DNA of 64,000 nt from NCBI RefSeq assembly GCF_001879205.1, contig NZ_MLFK01000005.1, positions 744,001 to 808,000 on the forward strand. Direction: 5' to 3'. The position numbers were made by a program, and so were the translations under genes. Of the stretch, positions 8,696 through 17,705 are shown piece by piece. The stretch comes from Flavobacterium johnsoniae. Its GTDB lineage: Bacteria > Bacteroidota > Bacteroidia > Flavobacteriales > Flavobacteriaceae. Within the stretch, counting starts at the first letter, position 1. Every line of letters begins with the position of its first letter. The notes beneath the pieces were generated by a model, which did no database searches, had not been told where the DNA came from, and saw only the letters and a program-made list of their open reading frames with translations.

Positions 8696-9461
8696 TATAA
8701 AACCCAAAATAACTTTAGTTGGTGCAGGTCCTGGTGATCCGGATTTACTTACGCTCAAAGCTGTAAAAGCATTGGCTGAAGCAAATGTAGTTTTATATGA
8801 TGCTTTGGCCAGTGAAGAAATTCTGGATTATGCACCAAAAAATGCAATCAGGATTTTTGTTGGGAAAAGAATCGGAAATCATGCTTATACGCAGGATCAA
8901 ATTAATCAATTGATTGTTGATAATGCATTGACTTACGGAAATGTAGTTCGATTAAAAGGCGGAGATCCGTTTATTTTTGGAAGAGGAAGCGAAGAGGTAG
9001 ATTTTGCAGAAAGCTTCGGAATCGAAACCATAGTTGTTCCCGGAATTTCATCTGTCGTTGCCGTTCCAGCTAGTCAGGGAATTTCAATTACAAAACGCGG
9101 CGTTTCAGAAAGCTTTTGGGCGATTACCGGAACAACTTCTGATAGAAAATTATCTGCAGATGTAGCTTTGGCAGCGCAGTCTTCTGCAACCGTTGTGATC
9201 TTGATGGGAATGCACAAATTGCCTCAAATAATTGATTTGTTTCAAAAAGAGAATAAAGGAAACTTACCAGTTGCCATCATCCAAAATGGAACAACTGCTG
9301 AAGAAAAAGTTGGTGTAGGAACAGTCGATTCGATTTTAGAAGTTGTAAAACAAAAAGAGTTAGGTTCGCCAGCCATTATTGTTTTAGGAGAAGTTGTCCG
9401 TGAAAGCAATAAATTAAAAGGGTTTTACGAAGAATTTCTATCAAAAGAAATCGTCCGATAA
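8688..9461 (+). CDS. cobA: Uroporphyrinogen-III C-methyltransferase
   Basis: A 257-residue enzyme that methylates uroporphyrinogen III twice with SAM to give precorrin-2, the first step toward siroheme. Family motifs VGAGPGDPDLLTLKA (11-25), RLKGGDPFIFGRGSEE (near 86-101) and VVPGISSV (near 116) are intact. The start overlaps the sulfite reductase stop by 8 bases, implying coupled translation with the enzyme that needs the cofactor. It is the single-domain form; dehydrogenation and iron insertion are supplied by the next gene. Confidence 0.94.
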   Translation: MLNIKPKITLVGAGPGDPDLLTLKAVKALAEANVVLYDALASEEILDYAPKNAIRIFVGKRIGNHAYTQDQINQLIVDNALTYGNVVRLKGGDPFIFGRGSEEVDFAESFGIETIVVPGISSVVAVPASQGISITKRGVSESFWAITGTTSDRKLSADVALAAQSSATVVILMGMHKLPQIIDLFQKENKGNLPVAIIQNGTTAEEKVGVGTVDSILEVVKQKELGSPAIIVLGEVVRESNKLKGFYEEFLSKEIVR

Positions 9462-9464
9462 TAA

Positions 9465-9560
9465 ATGTTCCGTAGGAACGATCCATATTGTAGCGTCGTC
9501 CCGAGGCTTCGGGATTAACCCGATAGGGGCATGCAATTATATTTATTAGGTTAAAAAAGG
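9465..9560. repeat. Interspersed repeat in the cobA-siroheme synthase gap
   Basis: Contains GTTCCGTAGGAAC hairpin, TCCCGAGGCTTCGGGA hairpin (near 9499-9514) and TTAACCCGATAGGG (9515-9528). The last is identical over 14 bases to the candidate operator at 2269-2282. The GTTCCG element also occurs near 3993. Confidence 0.55.
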
Positions 9561-9591
9561 CTGAATTTAATTTGATAAAATAAAAATCATC

Positions 9592-9599
9592 TAATTTTG
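9592..9599 (+). promoter_or_regulatory. -7 box for the siroheme synthase-type gene
   Basis: TAATTTTG (TAnnTTTG) with TTG at 9572-9574, 17 bases upstream. It would give a short leader before the ATG at 9621, so this gene may have its own promoter inside the sulfur block. Confidence 0.55.
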
Positions 9600-9620
9600 A
9601 TTGGATGAAAATAAATTAAA

Positions 9621-10202
9621 ATGGAACAAAACGAATTATATCCAATATTTCTAAAACTCCACAATTTAAATGTCCTGATTGTGGGCGGAGGAAATGTAGG
9701 ACTGGAAAAGCTTTCTTTCTTGCTAAAGTCGAGTCCGAATGCAAATGTTGAGGTAGTGGCAAAGGATTTTCACTTAGAAATAAAAGTTTTAGCCGAAAAG
9801 CATCCTTCAATTAAATTGACGGAATCGAAGTTTAAAAAGAAAATGCTTAAAAAGCGTCACATGGTAATTGCCTGTACAAACGATTTAAAAGTGAATAAAA
9901 AGGTTTACGATTTAGCGAGAAAACGTTACCTGATTTGTAATATAGCCGATACGCCAGATTTATGTGATTATTATTTGGGCGGAATCGTAACAAAAGGAAA
10001 TGTGAAAATTGCCATTTCGACTAACGGAAAATCGCCGACAACAGCCAAAAGACTTCGGGAGTTTTTTGAAGAAGTAATTCCAGAGGATATCAATCAAATG
10101 GTTGAGAATCTGAATGAATACCGAAAAACGCTCAAAGGTAATTTCGAAGAAAAGGTTAAAAGAATGAATGAGATTACCTCTTCATTAAAAAATAAAGAGT
10201 AA
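9621..10202 (+). CDS. Precorrin-2 dehydrogenase / sirohydrochlorin ferrochelatase
   Basis: A 193-residue homolog of the CysG N-terminal half (Met8p/SirC type). A Rossmann motif VGGGNVGLEK (21-30) binds NAD; NIADTPDLCDYYLGG (near 112-126) and ISTNGKSPTTAKRLRE (near 133-148) are the conserved catalytic regions. It converts precorrin-2 to sirohydrochlorin and probably inserts iron to make siroheme for the sulfite reductase upstream. Length matches single-domain family members. It is the third siroheme-related gene in a row. Confidence 0.9.
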   Translation: MEQNELYPIFLKLHNLNVLIVGGGNVGLEKLSFLLKSSPNANVEVVAKDFHLEIKVLAEKHPSIKLTESKFKKKMLKKRHMVIACTNDLKVNKKVYDLARKRYLICNIADTPDLCDYYLGGIVTKGNVKIAISTNGKSPTTAKRLREFFEEVIPEDINQMVENLNEYRKTLKGNFEEKVKRMNEITSSLKNKE

Positions 10203-10299
10203 AAAAGTTTCGGAAAGAAATTAATGATAAAAATCATTGATAGTACAAGGATTTATTCGTTTCTTTGCGTTATTAAGAATGATTATAAACAACAACATA

Positions 10300-11352
10300 A
10301 TGATTAAAACAGATATACTTATAATTGGAGCAGGACCAACAGGTTTATTTGCCGTTTTCGAGGCAGGATTGTTAAAATTAAAATGCCACATTTTAGATGC
10401 TCTTCCACAAGCAGGAGGACAACTATCAGAGTTATATCCAAAAAAACCAATTTATGATATTCCTGGATTCCCAGAAGTTTTAGCCGGAGATTTAGTTGAT
10501 GGATTAATGGAGCAAATCAAACAATTTGAGCCAGGTTTTACTTTAGGGGAGCGTGCAGAAACGATCGAAAAACAAGAAGACGGAACATTTATTGTAACTT
10601 CAAACAAAGGAACTAAATTCCATTCACCGGTTATTGCGATAGCTGGAGGATTAGGAAGTTTTGAGCCTCGTAAACCACTTATTGAAGATATCGAGTTTTA
10701 TGAAGATAAAGGAGTAAAATACTTCATCAAAAATCCAGAAAAATTCAGAGATAAAAGAGTTGTTATTGCAGGAGGAGGAGATTCAGCACTAGACTGGAGT
10801 ATTTTCTTAGCAAATGTAGCTTCAGAAGTAACTTTAATTCATAGAAGAAATGAATTTAGAGGCGCTTTAGATTCTGTAGAAAAAGTACAGGAATTAAAAT
10901 CAGCTGGAAAAATTAAATTAATTACGCCTGCAGAAGTAATCGGAATCAATGGTGCTGAGCATGTTGAGTCATTAGATATCGAAGAAAACGGAGCACACCG
11001 TAAAATCGATTGTGACTATTTCATTCCACTTTTCGGATTAACACCAAAATTAGGTCCGATAGGTGATTGGGGATTAGAAATCGAGAAAAATGCTATTAAA
11101 GTAAACAATGCATTAGATTACCAAACAAATATTCCGGGAATCTTCGCTATTGGAGATATCAACACTTACCCGGGGAAATTAAAGTTAATCCTTTGCGGTT
11201 TCCATGAAGCAACTTTAATGTGTCAGGCAGCATACGGAATTATTAATCCAGGTAAAAAATATGTATTGAAATATACAACAGTTTCTGGAGTAGACGGTTT
11301 CGACGGAACTCGTAAAGAAGCTCCAAAAGCGGTTGTGAAGGCAATCGTCTAA
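10300..11352 (+). CDS. Ferredoxin-NADP reductase, thioredoxin-reductase-like (FNR2 type)
   Basis: A 350-residue FAD enzyme: GAGPTG FAD motif at residues 10-15, NADPH motif AGGGDSALDW near 153-162, and C-terminal GIFAIGDINTYPGK FAD contact. It lacks the redox CxxC of thioredoxin reductase, which places it with the YumC/FNR2 class. Candidate starts are ATG 10279 and ATG 10300; the latter gives the standard MIKTDILIIGAGPTG start. Its place at the end of the sulfur block suggests it supplies electrons via ferredoxin to the sulfite reductase, which has no flavoprotein partner here. A terminator follows. Confidence 0.9.
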   Translation: MIKTDILIIGAGPTGLFAVFEAGLLKLKCHILDALPQAGGQLSELYPKKPIYDIPGFPEVLAGDLVDGLMEQIKQFEPGFTLGERAETIEKQEDGTFIVTSNKGTKFHSPVIAIAGGLGSFEPRKPLIEDIEFYEDKGVKYFIKNPEKFRDKRVVIAGGGDSALDWSIFLANVASEVTLIHRRNEFRGALDSVEKVQELKSAGKIKLITPAEVIGINGAEHVESLDIEENGAHRKIDCDYFIPLFGLTPKLGPIGDWGLEIEKNAIKVNNALDYQTNIPGIFAIGDINTYPGKLKLILCGFHEATLMCQAAYGIINPGKKYVLKYTTVSGVDGFDGTRKEAPKAVVKAIV

Positions 11353-11353
11353 G

Positions 11354-11398
11354 TCACTAAGATTCTGAGGAACTAAGATGCTAAGGCTCTAAGGTTTT
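11354..11398. repeat. Degenerate CTAAG direct repeats
   Basis: CTAAGATTCTGAGGAA, CTAAGATG, CTAAGGCT, CTAAGG: a run with a period of about 8-10 bases right after the stop codon. The same family occurs in the opposite orientation at 11618-11650, 13866-13901 and 55681-55722. Confidence 0.6.
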
Positions 11399-11404
11399 AT
11401 ATAG

Positions 11405-11436
11405 AAAGCTCAAACTTATTGTTTGGGCTTTTTTTA
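11405..11436 (+). terminator. Terminator after ferredoxin-NADP reductase
   Basis: AAAGCTCAAAC (11405-11415) pairs with GTTTGGGCTTT (11421-11431, one G-U), followed by a T run. Confidence 0.85.
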
Positions 11437-11498
11437 TTAACATGAAGAATCCCGGAGGGATGAAATATTTATAGAAAAGAAATTATTCGTTTGCAAAA

Positions 11499-11540
11499 GA
11501 GCTCCAGCGGAGCGACATATATTTCGCTCCGCTGGAGCTC
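11499..11540. repeat. Perfect 17-base inverted repeat
   Basis: GAGCTCCAGCGGAGCGA (11499-11515), 8-base AT loop, and its exact reverse complement (11524-11540). Preceded by a CCCGGAGGGAT element near 11452. No T run adjacent, so not a standard terminator; it looks like an interspersed palindromic element. Confidence 0.75.
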
Positions 11541-11680
11541 TGGAGCTTTTGTGTTGTGCTTGTTGTTTTTCTATAAACATTATACTCTCCTGGAGCAAAT
11601 CAATAAAAAATATAAAACTTAGCGACTTAGAACCTCAGAACCTTAGAAAAAAAACATTTGCAAATCGAAAGGCTATTTCA

Positions 11681-11688
11681 TACCTTTG
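11681..11688 (+). promoter_or_regulatory. Promoter of the SAM riboswitch-metH transcript
   Basis: TACCTTTG (TAnnTTTG) with TTG at 11658-11660, 20 bases upstream. Predicted start near 11695, 17 bases before the aptamer. Confidence 0.75.
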
Positions 11689-11711
11689 CACTGTTCTTAA
11701 AATTATTGTCA

Positions 11712-11824
11712 GTTATCACGAAAGGCGGAGGGATAGACCCAATGAAACCTTAGCAACCCTTTACCATAAAGAAGGTGCTAAATTCTACTTTATACGACAT
11801 TTTCCAGTATTAAAGATAGATAAC
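11712..11824 (+). ncRNA. SAM-I (S-box) riboswitch aptamer
   Basis: P1 is GTTATC (11712-11717) with GATAAC (11819-11824). Between them are the conserved S-box blocks in order: GGCGGAGGGATAGACCC, AATGAAACCT, TAGCAACC, GAAGGTGCTAAATTC and AAAGATAG. This is the SAM-I fold with kink-turn and pseudoknot regions, which senses S-adenosylmethionine. It sits on the leader of the split metH and metF genes, so high SAM should lower their expression. The expression platform is unclear: about 390 bases separate the aptamer from the metH start. Confidence 0.92.
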
Positions 11825-12214
11825 ACAAATACATTACTCGTATTTCTCAAAACTTTTCCAGACAACATACAATATTTACTGAAACAGATTCTGTATCAGG
11901 AGCGAATCATTGGCGCATTTTTGCTTTCAATAGTTCCCGCTTTTCGTTGCAATCATTTTGCTTTTTAAAGAAAAAAGCAAAATAATTTCCACTTCAAACG
12001 GAGTTCATTGAACTCCTATGAAAATAGAAATTAAGTAAAGTAATCGGGGCTAATGAGCCAATAGTGCACTTTTGGAATTAATGTGAAAAAAAACAGAAGG
12101 TTAAACCCAACAGGTTTTCAATCCCGGGACTTCGGGACTGTCGGGTTTAAATAGAGCCTTCAAAATTATAATTAAAAAAGCTTGGCGCCTTAGCGTCTTT
12201 GCGGCAAATACAAG
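11825..12214. other. Long leader between SAM aptamer and metH
   Basis: No credible gene. It holds a structured repeat in reverse orientation (11928-12055), a hairpin AAACCCAACAG / CTGTCGGGTTT (12103-12148, one mismatch) enclosing TCCCG/CGGGA, and an interspersed CCTTAGCGTCTTTGCGG element (near 12187-12203) just before the start codon. An open frame from 11549 to 11968 overlaps the riboswitch and is not a gene. Which part is the riboswitch expression platform I cannot tell. Confidence 0.6.
11928..12055 (-). ncRNA. Flavo-1-like structured element, reverse orientation
   Basis: Read on the minus strand it runs TAGCCCCGATT ... GAAGTGGAAATT, an AT-rich hairpin (ATTTTGCTTTTT with AAAAAAGCAAAAT, 11955-11983), GATTGCAACGAAAAGCGGGAA. 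This is the pattern of the plus-strand copies near 13706 and 48179: (TAGCCC)GATnGnAGTGG-hairpin-GATnnnAACGGAnAGC. I believe this is the Rfam Flavo-1 family, from memory and unverified. This copy has an inserted segment with hairpin GGAGTTCATTGAACTCC (near 12000-12016). Confidence 0.45.
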
Positions 12215-13219
12215 ATGGCAATAACAATTCAGGAAGCAATAAAAAAAAATATCCTAATCCTTGACGGAGCAATGGGAACGATGTTGCAGCGCTATAATTT
12301 CTCGGAAGAAGATTTTCGTGGTGAACGTTTCAAAGATTTTCCGCATCCATTAAAGGGAAACAACGATTTATTATCCTTAACACAACCACAAGCTATCCGC
12401 GATGTTCATGCAGCTTATTTTGACGCAGGTGCTGACATCGTAGAAACCAATACCTTTTCAGGAACAACAATTGGTATGGCCGATTATCACATGGAAGATT
12501 TGGTTTACGAGTTAAACTACGAATCGGCAAAAATAGCAAGACAAGTAGCCGATGAATTTACCGCAAAAAATCCGGATAAACCACGTTTTGTAGCTGGTTC
12601 GATTGGCCCGACAAACCGTACAGCAAGTATGTCACCGGATGTAAACGATCCAGGATACAGAGCTGTAACCTTTGACGATTTAAGAATTGCCTACAAACAA
12701 CAGGCAGAAGCCTTAATGGATGGGGGATGCGATTTACTTTTAGTAGAAACGATTTTTGATACCTTAAATGCTAAAGCAGCACTTTTTGCAATTGAAGAAG
12801 TAAAAGAAGAACGTAATCTAGATATTCCAATCATGGTTTCAGGAACGATTACCGATGCTTCAGGAAGAACACTTTCTGGGCAGACTGTTGAAGCGTTTTT
12901 GATTTCAGTTTCACATATTCCGTTATTAAGTGTAGGATTCAATTGCGCTCTTGGAGCCGATTTGCTGAAACCATATTTAAAAACATTAGCGCATAATACA
13001 AGTTTTAATGTGTCGGCGCACCCAAATGCGGGATTGCCAAATGCATTCGGACAATACGATGAAACGCCGGAACAAACTCAGGCTTTCATCAAAGAATATT
13101 TAGATGATAATTTAATCAATATTATCGGTGGCTGTTGCGGAACAACGCCAGATCATATTCGATTAATGGCTGAGGTTGCGAAAGATTATAAACCAAGAGT
13201 GGCGCCAATGCTTGAGTAG
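12215..13219 (+). CDS. metH: Methionine synthase, homocysteine-binding module (split MetH, N-terminal part)
   Basis: A 334-residue protein equal to the first domain of E. coli Met[11 protein letters not shown] (16-25) begins the barrel and the zinc/homocysteine ligands C244, C307 and C308 ([10 protein letters not shown]) are intact. Downstream, a separate gene encodes the folate, cobalamin and activation modules. Split MetH is known in other bacteria, including Bacteroidota. The start is the ATG at 12215 at the end of the riboswitch leader. The next ORF starts 3 bases after the stop. Confidence 0.92.
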   Translation: MAITIQEAIKKNILILDGAMGTMLQRYNFSEEDFRGERFKDFPHPLKGNNDLLSLTQPQAIRDVHAAYFDAGADIVETNTFSGTTIGMADYHMEDLVYELNYESAKIARQVADEFTAKNPDKPRFVAGSIGPTNRTASMSPDVNDPGYRAVTFDDLRIAYKQQAEALMDGGCDLLLVETIFDTLNAKAALFAIEEVKEERNLDIPIMVSGTITDASGRTLSGQTVEAFLISVSHIPLLSVGFNCALGADLLKPYLKTLAHNTSFNVSAHPNAGLPNAFGQYDETPEQTQAFIKEYLDDNLINIIGGCCGTTPDHIRLMAEVAKDYKPRVAPMLE

Positions 13220-13222
13220 AAA

Positions 13223-13660
13223 ATGACAGAGGAACACAATAATAAGCTTGGATATGTCATGGCAAGTGTTTTTTTAGTTGTACTTATTTCATTTATGCTT
13301 TTTTCACATTACAGAGGAAATGAAAATAAGAAATATAGAAAGACATTTAAAGGAGAAACAATAGGGCTTACATTAAGAATTAAGCAAGCAGGTAAATCTC
13401 ATTTTTTAAGATATTGTTTTTATTCTGGCGGAAAAAAGATTTTAGGAGGCGCTTCTATTGTTGATTATAATCTTGTAAATAAGTTTTATAAAGTAAAATA
13501 TGATTTAGATAATCCCGAAAAAGGACACTATATCATTTTGAAAGAAGAATTAAAACCAGATTCTATTTCACTTGTCAATGCAGGTTTTACAAAGGTGAAA
13601 TATTATAAATATGATGCTGGAGTAACATGCAAATACATAGAAAATTCAAAATGGAAATAA
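13223..13660 (+). CDS. Unknown small membrane-anchored protein between the MetH halves
   Basis: 145 residues with one predicted membrane helix (about residues 10-28) and a basic, lysine- and tyrosine-rich extracytoplasmic or cytoplasmic region of about 115 residues. I recognise no catalytic motif; YSGGKKILGGASIV (near 68-81) and YKVKYDLDNPEKGHYI (near 88-103) suggest a small beta-rich fold. It begins 3 bases after metH part 1, so it is translated in the same operon and under the same riboswitch. Whether it serves methionine metabolism or is a passenger is unknown. A 250-base repeat region then separates it from metH part 2. Confidence 0.7.
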   Translation: MTEEHNNKLGYVMASVFLVVLISFMLFSHYRGNENKKYRKTFKGETIGLTLRIKQAGKSHFLRYCFYSGGKKILGGASIVDYNLVNKFYKVKYDLDNPEKGHYIILKEELKPDSISLVNAGFTKVKYYKYDAGVTCKYIENSKWK

Positions 13661-13705
13661 ATGTTCCAAAAAGAACAAATTATAGGTAAAAGGCTGATGA
13701 AATAG

Positions 13706-13802
13706 AGTTTGCGTGAGGGATAGGAGTGAAAAGCCCACAGCCTGACGAAGGAAGTGCGAGGACTTGTAACGGATAGCCCGACCCGGAGGGACACGCCCAA
13801 AT
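13706..13802 (+). ncRNA. Flavo-1-like structured element
   Basis: GCGTGAGGGATAGGAGTG near 13712, then a central hairpin (GCCTGACGAAGG region), then TTGTAACGGATAGCCCG and GACCCGGAGGGACACGCCC. The outer GCGTG pairs with CACGC and the inner blocks match the copies at 11928-12055 (reverse) and 48179-48252. It lies in the intergenic space between the unknown membrane protein and metH part 2. Family name is from memory. Confidence 0.55.
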
Positions 13803-13865
13803 TAATAAACATAAATACCTACAAAGTTTTCAAAACCTTGCAGGAAACAAAAGAGAATAAAAAAA

Positions 13866-13901
13866 CTCAGAATCTAAGCATCTTAGAATCTTAGTAACTT
13901 A
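13866..13901. repeat. Degenerate CTTAG direct repeats before metH part 2
   Basis: CTCAGAAT, CTAAGCAT, CTTAGAAT, CTTAGTAA, CTTAA: five units with a period of 8-9 bases ending 9 bases before the start codon. Confidence 0.6.
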
Positions 13902-13909
13902 AAAAGAAA

Positions 13910-16585
13910 ATGACAGAAAAAAGAAGAGACCTTGTATTATCAGGATTAGAACCGTTGATTATTACGCCGGAAAGTGTTTTTGTAAACATTGGAGAACGTA
14001 CGAATGTAACAGGTTCAAGAAAATTCCTAAGGTTAATCAAGGAAGAGAAATATGACGAGGCACTTGATATTGCAAGACAACAGGTAGAAGGAGGAGCACA
14101 GATCATCGATATTAATATGGATGAGGGAATGCTGGATGGCGTAAATGCCATGACTAAATTTCTAAACTTAATTGCTGCAGAACCGGATATTTCGAGAGTG
14201 CCGATTATGATTGACAGTTCGAAGTGGGAAATCATTGAAGCAGGTCTTAAAGTAGTACAAGGAAAAAGCGTTGTAAACTCGATTTCGTTAAAAGAAGGTG
14301 AAGAAGCTTTTATTCACCACGCCAAATTAATCAAACGTTACGGAGCCGCGGCGATTATCATGGCTTTTGACGAAGTTGGTCAGGCCGATAATTTTGACCG
14401 CAGGGTTGAAATCTGTCAGCGTTCGTATGATATTTTGGTTAATAAAGTAGATTTTCCTCCGCAGGATATTATTTTCGATTTGAATATTTTCCCGGTTGCA
14501 ACCGGGATGGAAGAACATCGCTTAAACGCTTTGGACTTTTTTAGAGGAACAAAATGGGTTCGCGAGAATCTGCCCCATGCGCACATCAGCGGTGGAGTAA
14601 GTAACGTTTCGTTCTCTTTTAGAGGAAACGATACTGTTCGTGAAGCAATGCACTCGGTATTTTTGTACCACGCGATTAAAAACGGAATGACGATGGGAAT
14701 CGTAAATCCCGAAATGTTGACGATTTATGATGATATTCCGAAAGACTTATTAGAACACGTTGAAGACGTAATTTTAGATAGACGCGACGATGCTACAGAA
14801 CGACTTTTGGATTTTGCAGAAAATGTAAAAGGCGAAGCAAAAAGCGATGAAAAAGTGGTTCAGGAATGGCGTTTCGGAACGGTCCAGGAACGTATTACGC
14901 ATTCTTTAGTAAAAGGAATTGATGCTTTTATTGAAGAAGATGTTGAAGAAGCTCGTTTGGCAGCAACAAAACCAATCGAAGTTATCGAAATTAATTTGAT
15001 GACGGGAATGAACGTGGTTGGAGATTTATTCGGAAGCGGAAAAATGTTCTTGCCGCAGGTTGTAAAATCGGCTCGTGTAATGAAAAAAGCAGTAGCTTAT
15101 TTACTGCCTTTTATCGAAGCAAGTAAGCAAGCCGGAGATAAACAAGGAAACGGAAAAATCCTGATGGCAACTGTAAAAGGTGACGTTCACGATATTGGTA
15201 AAAACATCGTTTCGGTAGTTTTGGCTTGTAACAATTACGAGATTGTAGATCTTGGTGTTATGGTGCCTCCCGAAAAAATTATTGCAGCGGCGATTGAACA
15301 TAATGTTGATATCATCGGGTTAAGTGGACTGATCACACCTTCGCTTGACGAAATGGTGTATTTGGCCAAAGAATTAGATAAACAAGATATTAAAATCCCG
15401 ATTATGATTGGGGGTGCAACAACTTCTCGTGCGCATACTGCCGTGAAAATTGCGCCGCAGTACAGAGAAACTGTAATTCACGTAAACGATGCTTCGCGTG
15501 CTGTTACCGTGGCAGGAAATCTGTTAGATCATAACCGAAAAATATATGCAGCCGATATTCGTGCCGAATATGATTCTTTTAGAGAAACATTCTTAAATCG
15601 TTCCAGAGATAAGAACTTTTTAAGTATTGAAGATGCCCGTAAAAATAAATTGCAATTGGACTGGTCTGAGTATACACCGACTAAACCAAAAGTAATTGGA
15701 GCACAAACCATCGAGATTGAACTAGATGTTTTAGTTCCGTATATCGACTGGACACCATTTTTTCAAACTTGGGAATTGTACGGAAAATATCCTGCAATTT
15801 TAACTGATGAGGTTGTGGGCGAACAAGCAACATCTGTGTTTAATGATGCTCAGGCTATGCTAAAAGTGATTTTGGCTGAGAAAAAATTAAAAGCAAAAGG
15901 TATTTACGGAATCTTCCCAGCCAATCAGGTTGATGACGACGATATTGAATTGCGTGATGAAAACGGAAAAGTGTTGGAGAAATTCTTAACGCTTCGCCAG
16001 CAGTCGCAAAAAACAAAAGGGGCTCCAAATATTGCTTTAGCCGATTTTATTCTGCCAAAAGACAACGGTATAACGGATTACATGGGAGCTTTTTGCGTAA
16101 CCACAGGTTTTGGTGTAGATGAATGGGCAGCAGAATACGAAGCAGCTTTAGACGATTATAACTCGATCATGGTAAAAGCGCTTGCCGATCGTTTTGCTGA
16201 GGCTTTCGCCGAATATCTTCACGAGAAAGTGCGTAAAGAAATTTGGGGTTATGATCAGGATGAATCTCTAACAAATGAAGAATTGATTAAAGAAAATTAT
16301 AAAGGAATTCGTCCTGCGCCGGGGTATCCAGCTTGTCCGGATCACTTGGAAAAACCAACGATTTGGAAGCTTTTAAATGTAGCTGAACAAATTGGAGTGA
16401 CACTTACGGAAAGCATGGCGATGTGGCCGGCCTCATCTGTTTCAGGGTACTATTTTGGAAACCCAAAAAGCAGGTATTTCGGACTCGGAAAAATAAAAGA
16501 AGATCAGGTCGTAGATTATGCCAAACGACGCAGTGTTTCGACTGATTATGCAATGAAATGGTTGAACCCTAATATAGCAGATTAA
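13910..16585 (+). CDS. metH: Methionine synthase, folate/cobalamin/activation modules (split MetH, C-terminal part)
   Basis: An 891-residue protein. Residues about 20-300 form the pterin-binding barrel ([11 protein letters not shown] near 29-39); 310-410 the cobalamin cap; the cobalamin-ligating motif DVHDIG is at 425-430 with His427 as lower ligand; about 560-891 is the reactivation domain with [12 protein letters not shown] near 792 that binds SAM. Together with the 334-residue protein it makes a complete cobalamin-dependent methionine synthase transferring methyl from methyltetrahydrofolate to homocysteine. All key motifs look intact. ATG 13910 gives the natural start. Confidence 0.95.
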   Translation: MTEKRRDLVLSGLEPLIITPESVFVNIGERTNVTGSRKFLRLIKEEKYDEALDIARQQVEGGAQIIDINMDEGMLDGVNAMTKFLNLIAAEPDISRVPIMIDSSKWEIIEAGLKVVQGKSVVNSISLKEGEEAFIHHAKLIKRYGAAAIIMAFDEVGQADNFDRRVEICQRSYDILVNKVDFPPQDIIFDLNIFPVATGMEEHRLNALDFFRGTKWVRENLPHAHISGGVSNVSFSFRGNDTVREAMHSVFLYHAIKNGMTMGIVNPEMLTIYDDIPKDLLEHVEDVILDRRDDATERLLDFAENVKGEAKSDEKVVQEWRFGTVQERITHSLVKGIDAFIEEDVEEARLAATKPIEVIEINLMTGMNVVGDLFGSGKMFLPQVVKSARVMKKAVAYLLPFIEASKQAGDKQGNGKILMATVKGDVHDIGKNIVSVVLACNNYEIVDLGVMVPPEKIIAAAIEHNVDIIGLSGLITPSLDEMVYLAKELDKQDIKIPIMIGGATTSRAHTAVKIAPQYRETVIHVNDASRAVTVAGNLLDHNRKIYAADIRAEYDSFRETFLNRSRDKNFLSIEDARKNKLQLDWSEYTPTKPKVIGAQTIEIELDVLVPYIDWTPFFQTWELYGKYPAILTDEVVGEQATSVFNDAQAMLKVILAEKKLKAKGIYGIFPANQVDDDDIELRDENGKVLEKFLTLRQQSQKTKGAPNIALADFILPKDNGITDYMGAFCVTTGFGVDEWAAEYEAALDDYNSIMVKALADRFAEAFAEYLHEKVRKEIWGYDQDESLTNEELIKENYKGIRPAPGYPACPDHLEKPTIWKLLNVAEQIGVTLTESMAMWPASSVSGYYFGNPKSRYFGLGKIKEDQVVDYAKRRSVSTDYAMKWLNPNIAD

Positions 16586-16735
16586 CGAAAAGTTATTTTA
16601 GTTTCAGGATTCATGTTTCAAGTTCGCTGCAGCAACTTGAAACGTGAAACAAATAAAAAGATTGATTTAAGTTTTTGATTTCGGATTTTTTACACAAACT
16701 ATTCAAAAACAGAATCATAACCCATAATTAAAAAA

Positions 16736-17692
16736 ATGAAAGTAACAGAGCATATAGAAAACGCCAAAGGAAAAACATTATTCTCATTTGAAATTATTCC
16801 GCCTCAAAAGGGGAAAAGCATTCAGGAATTATACGATAATATCGATCCGCTGATGGAGTTTAAACCTCCTTTTATTGATGTAACAACTTCTCGTGAAGAA
16901 TATATTTACATTGATCGCGGTAACGGACTTTTGGATAAAAAATTAACTCGTATGCGTCCGGGAACGCTGGGGATTTGTGCTTCTATAAAGCACAAATACA
17001 ATGTAGATACCGTGCCACATTTGCTTTGTGGCGGTTTCACGCAGGAAGAAACCGAATATATGCTCGTTGATTGTCAGTATTTGGGGATCAACAATGTAAT
17101 GGCACTTCGAGGCGACGCCATGAAAGATGAACAATCTTTCGTGCCTAAAGCAGGAGGAAATAAATTTGCGATTGATTTAGTAAGACAAATCAATGATTTA
17201 AACTGCGGAAAATATCTGCATGAAGTGATGGATATCGACAATAAAGCCGATTTTTGTATTGGTGTTGCAGGTTATCCTGAAAAGCATTTAGAGTCGCCAT
17301 CTTTACAGTCGGATTTAAAGAGATTAAAAGAAAAAGTAGATGCGGGAGCAGATTATGTGGTAACACAAATGTTTTTTGACAATGCTAAATATTTTAATTT
17401 TGTAGCAAAAGCCAGAGAAATGGGAATTACAATTCCGATTATTCCAGGGATAAAACCAATCGCTGTCCAGAGACATTTACAAATTTTGCCGCAGATTTTC
17501 AGAATTGATCTGCCGGAAGATTTAATTGATGCCGTTGATAAATGCAAAAACAATGCTGAAATTAAACAAGTTGGAATCGAATGGGCGATTCAACAGTCAT
17601 TAGAATTAAAAGCAGCAGGAGTTCCGTTTTTACATTATTATTCAATGGGAAAATCTGAGAATATCCGCCAGATCGCGAGTCAGGTTTTTTAA
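16736..17692 (+). CDS. metF: 5,10-methylenetetrahydrofolate reductase
   Basis: A 318-residue TIM-barrel flavoenzyme reducing methylenetetrahydrofolate to methyltetrahydrofolate for MetH. Motifs FSFEIIPPQKGKS (17-29), CGGFTQEETEY, MALRGD (near 122-127) and TQMFFDNAKYF are present. It is slightly longer than E. coli MetF (296). The 150-base gap from metH holds CTTGAAAC-type repeats near 16612-16650, with no promoter box I can see, so it probably belongs to the riboswitch transcript. A palindrome that can act as terminator follows. Confidence 0.95.
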   Translation: MKVTEHIENAKGKTLFSFEIIPPQKGKSIQELYDNIDPLMEFKPPFIDVTTSREEYIYIDRGNGLLDKKLTRMRPGTLGICASIKHKYNVDTVPHLLCGGFTQEETEYMLVDCQYLGINNVMALRGDAMKDEQSFVPKAGGNKFAIDLVRQINDLNCGKYLHEVMDIDNKADFCIGVAGYPEKHLESPSLQSDLKRLKEKVDAGADYVVTQMFFDNAKYFNFVAKAREMGITIPIIPGIKPIAVQRHLQILPQIFRIDLPEDLIDAVDKCKNNAEIKQVGIEWAIQQSLELKAAGVPFLHYYSMGKSENIRQIASQVF

Positions 17693-17705
17693 TAATACAT
17701 AATCA

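Noticed and set aside
11549..11968. 139-codon open frame
   Set aside because: It runs across the riboswitch promoter and aptamer, lacks a plausible product, and its start lies in a palindromic repeat. The RNA features explain the region.
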